Assembly: GCA_910587945.1 (NCBI GenBank)
Contig: CAJUNI010000003.1
Location: 1-64,000, forward strand
Direction of reading: 5' to 3'
From: an uncultured Parvibacter sp.
GTDB taxonomy: Bacteria > Actinomycetota > Coriobacteriia > Coriobacteriales > Eggerthellaceae
DNA length: 64,000 nucleotides
A program made the position numbers and the translations under genes. Each line of letters starts with the position of its first letter. The stretch's first letter is position 1. This document shows positions 62,601-64,000 of the stretch, piece after piece. The notes below the pieces were generated by a model. That model worked only from the letters and a program-made list of their open reading frames with translations, made no database searches and was not told the origin of the DNA.

Positions 62601-64000
62601 CGTTGCGGACGGCGCCTCCCCCGACGCCTTCAGCTCGGCCTCATTCTTATACAAACCCTTGTAGTAGCTGATCTCGAACACGGCACCCTGCAGGCGCGGC
62701 ATACCAGAGTCATAGCCCGGGCCGAACTCGTCAGATCCCTTGTACACGATGACGCCAACGGGGTCGTCAACCGGCTCGTCCTCCACCTCAAGCAGCGCCA
62801 TCTTAGTCTCATCGTCGACATCCTCAGGCGTGATCGTATGTACCGTCGGATCCAACTTAGCACCCTTAGGCTGCTGCGTCTCCTTGACGTAATAGGTCTG
62901 CTTCTTGAGCATCTTCTCACCCGTGGTAGCGTTGCCATTCTCATCGGTAGTGAGAACCACCTGCTCGCCGTCCTTGTTGGTGGCAACCTGGGTGCACTCC
63001 TCATCGGTGTAGAAGGTGTACTCAGCACCAGCAAGGCTGTAGTTGTCGTTGCCATCGGTGCAAGCAGTATCCGACCAGGACTTCTCCAGATTAACACCAA
63101 TGTAAGGATCCAGCTTGATCTTGTAAGCACCAAGACCTTGCTGTGAGCCATATACAGGAGAATTAAAGGCCATGATGACATAGCTATCATCATCAGCCTT
63201 ATGAATCACACGACCATAGAGATCCATCCATTTCTGCTTGTCCGCGCCCAGCTCATAATCATTGGTGTCATTACTAAAGCTACCGTGACCACAATAAAGA
63301 GTCAGCCAACCACCAAACGCGTTCCACGCATCGCTAGACAGATCCAGCTGCTTGCCCGCCCCAGTGGTTACTGTGCAATTGGGACTCGTAATCGACCGGC
63401 CACTTTCCTTCGTGGCATCACTCGACCACACCCAAGTACCCCACAACTCGGGATGGCCTTCAACAAGATGTTCCTTACCAATACCATCAGTCCACGTATC
63501 AGCACCAATCGCCTCAAATGTTAGCGAGAAATCATCCTCTCCACGAGACTCATAAAATGCTGTATGCCACTTAGTGAAAACTTCGCTCTTAGTTCCGCCT
63601 GGATTAAAAGTGACCATATATTGGCCTGCAGACCAAGTAGCTTCAGAATGGAAGTAACCTTCATAAGTGAAGCCCATACCCACATACAGTTTATCGGGAT
63701 CAACATCGAGGCCAACCTCAGAAATAGCGTTGACCTGATCAGGCGTGTAATAGTACCAATCGCCTACATGCGTCCCTTTGGCATAAGCAAGATTTGCCTC
63801 ATTGCCCGATCGCATACCGTTATCATTGATTTTGATATCTACTGAAGACACATTGTAAGCCGACACACCGAGCAAAAGAACTCCAGTTTCAGGATTATAA
63901 ACTGCCTGTGCACCTTCCGCACCAGACTCCTCAAACTCCTCGGGACTCTGCAGATACAAAGGCGTATCAGATCCATTGATACGAACCTCCAAACAAGACA
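59664..64000 (-). CDS. Large VaFE/SpaA-repeat surface protein, partial at the right edge
   Basis: At least 1,442 residues are in this window and the N terminus lies beyond 64000; a TTG at 63992 is not a supported start. The N-terminal region visible is beta-rich. Then come two SpaA/Cna-B-like domains (YSLAGAEYTFYTDEECT, MPRLQGAVFEISYYKG), four VaFE-type repeats (marked by ITVFEEAYD, LVAYETVGR, VHYERAVEG-type and DVVAFEQLW segments), and a Pro-rich linker (ETPEPEPETPMPSTG). The C terminus has MPSTGEPKG (non-canonical LPxTG), a membrane helix (GAIVIGLAGLIAGVYIW) and RRRRDDV. The repeats form intramolecular isopeptide or ester bonds. It is likely a wall-anchored adhesin or pilus-like subunit, sorted by the neighbouring sortase. 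Confidence 0.8.
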   Translation of the reverse strand, partial: SCLEVRINGSDTPLYLQSPEEFEESGAEGAQAVYNPETGVLLLGVSAYNVSSVDIKINDNGMRSGNEANLAYAKGTHVGDWYYYTPDQVNAISEVGLDVDPDKLYVGMGFTYEGYFHSEATWSAGQYMVTFNPGGTKSEVFTKWHTAFYESRGEDDFSLTFEAIGADTWTDGIGKEHLVEGHPELWGTWVWSSDATKESGRSITSPNCTVTTGAGKQLDLSSDAWNAFGGWLTLYCGHGSFSNDTNDYELGADKQKWMDLYGRVIHKADDDSYVIMAFNSPVYGSQQGLGAYKIKLDPYIGVNLEKSWSDTACTDGNDNYSLAGAEYTFYTDEECTQVATNKDGEQVVLTTDENGNATTGEKMLKKQTYYVKETQQPKGAKLDPTVHTITPEDVDDETKMALLEVEDEPVDDPVGVIVYKGSDEFGPGYDSGMPRLQGAVFEISYYKGLYKNEAELKASGEAPSATARWTTNELGAVNMYGAPSSGTWPYKHTVTAADHQSGFVSTSIPVGTVVNSIPIGTATIREVEAPKGYQINDKLMGYRVVVDEGEGWRIKWLNVFSSDEFHNVLVPNQKDPADATNNGEMSIFDPTDRGDFKFVKTVDQSQKRLAGVPFALIDTKTGEWHVVVTGDNGIYESAADYNKHTYKTNANDAAVSGIKVVKDANGNYTLDTSGATVDASKLDPDAGLWFYGRADGVDKVLEGKGPRDDKGALPYASGGGSYSMVELLVKGGVNDGLIMASVPDIKISKKADRVYDLGTVDNQTEGIRSISTEARDDLDGDHFVTADTESHFVDRVAYREFENGKQYRMKAWLVYRDIDPETGTYYTADKYTEARPVLTDENGEPVYFYQDFTAKLPNGSVDVHFEGIDTRELAGKEITVFEEAYDVKTGALVASHRDMGDYNQSLLITEPEIGTTLVDGKTGGKVVAVDDEAVLIDTVEYRNLVPGKTYVGWGKLMVKTDFGVTELRDADGNVVTGSTTFTPKDANGTFEVEFRFDASLLSGYTLVAYETVGRPVDPDNPSTGDEYPDNPGKPDNPVADHEDPDDPGQTVTVEPVVFDTDMTSRGSWLDDKAVVADSEAVLVDTVHYERAVEGDEYTVHGMLFDTNTGLPFLAYAPADDDPYAFKPVDEKVLKQFADEWFNAIGIGSAEGAYDPAAGEFTDWPVAYDKEAVDRLLSNPAYEGIADRIVTAETTFTPESGSGDVDITYDFDARFVPTEKVTSMVYLTHDKENQIVAGGLDINDEREQATFVTPKIGTTATDATDGDKYVLNSTEATIKDIVTYTGLVAGKEYTLKATLMNKETGEPLIVKDEVVTAETVFVPAASEGSVDVIFTFDASELMDLDVVAFEQLWREMEIGDDVSEPVKVTTHEDIDDEGQTVNVTANPPETPEPEPETPMPSTGEPKGSVFGKTGLDVALPIGAIVIGLAGLIAGVYIWRRRRDDV

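Noticed and set aside
1..64000. CRISPR arrays, tRNA or rRNA genes
   Set aside because: I saw no regularly spaced repeats of 25-40 bp, no cloverleaf-like sequence and no rRNA-like block in either strand.

Overview
This 64 kb window looks like the core of a large conjugative element (integrative element or megaplasmid) from a Gram-positive host of roughly 55% GC. An Actinomycetota gut lineage (Coriobacteriia or Bifidobacteriales) is the best guess. The reasons are sortase-anchored VaFE/SpaA-type surface proteins, a class B-like sortase, a Tat signal peptide, a VirB3/VirB4/VirB6/VirD4 secretion machine without outer-membrane parts, and RBSs of the AAGGGG/AGAGAGG type. There is no rRNA, tRNA, CRISPR array or replication initiator in the window, so the host assignment is inference.

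Almost every gene is on the minus strand, so the element reads from right to left. From the right edge: a surface-protein locus (4.3 kb VaFE-repeat adhesin open at the edge, membrane coiled-coil protein, transglutaminase-like protein, LPxTG protein, sortase; 64000-54817); a non-coding 318 bp gap that is a candidate oriT, followed by a ribbon-helix-helix protein (54498-54178); a variable stretch with a MATE-like transporter and a TnpB remnant (54175-50244); topoisomerase III (50230-48029); the type IV secretion operon (47735-36189: VirB3/VirB4-N fusion, ATPase-dead VirB4-like protein, VirB6, VirB2-like protein, anchored proteins and a cell-wall hydrolase); a HUH relaxase (35211-33121); a Clp-like AAA+ ATPase split by an intein (32211-29554) and a tail-anchored coiled-coil protein (29434-27344). 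A small plus-strand island (25435-27282) ends in a zinc-ribbon/HTH regulator with a palindromic operator. Next come a zinc-ribbon/methyltransferase fusion (25289-23865) and the VirD4 coupling protein (23781-17771), whose gene is cut by two related group I introns.

The most striking gene follows: a 1,823-residue single-chain RNA polymerase (15389-9918) that carries both catalytic barrels of cellular RNA polymerase, the beta motifs GDK/HGNKG and the beta-prime motif DFDGD, in one polypeptide. It heads a compact operon with five downstream proteins I do not recognise (9853-4113). They may be accessory subunits, or partners exported during conjugation. The left end has two SpaA/isopeptide-type adhesin genes that each carry a nine-base G tract in the signal-peptide region. 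Both are out of frame here, which fits phase variation, and one also carries a recombination scar. An HU-like gene overlaps the start of the leftmost adhesin.

The element is itself full of selfish DNA: two group I introns (one with a homing endonuclease), an intein in a Walker A motif, a free-standing five-zinc-ribbon homing endonuclease with its own promoter and terminator, and a TnpB fragment. Catalytic sites were read from motifs. Intron ends are inferred from reading frame and group I rules, and subunit or export roles for the unknown genes are hypotheses.
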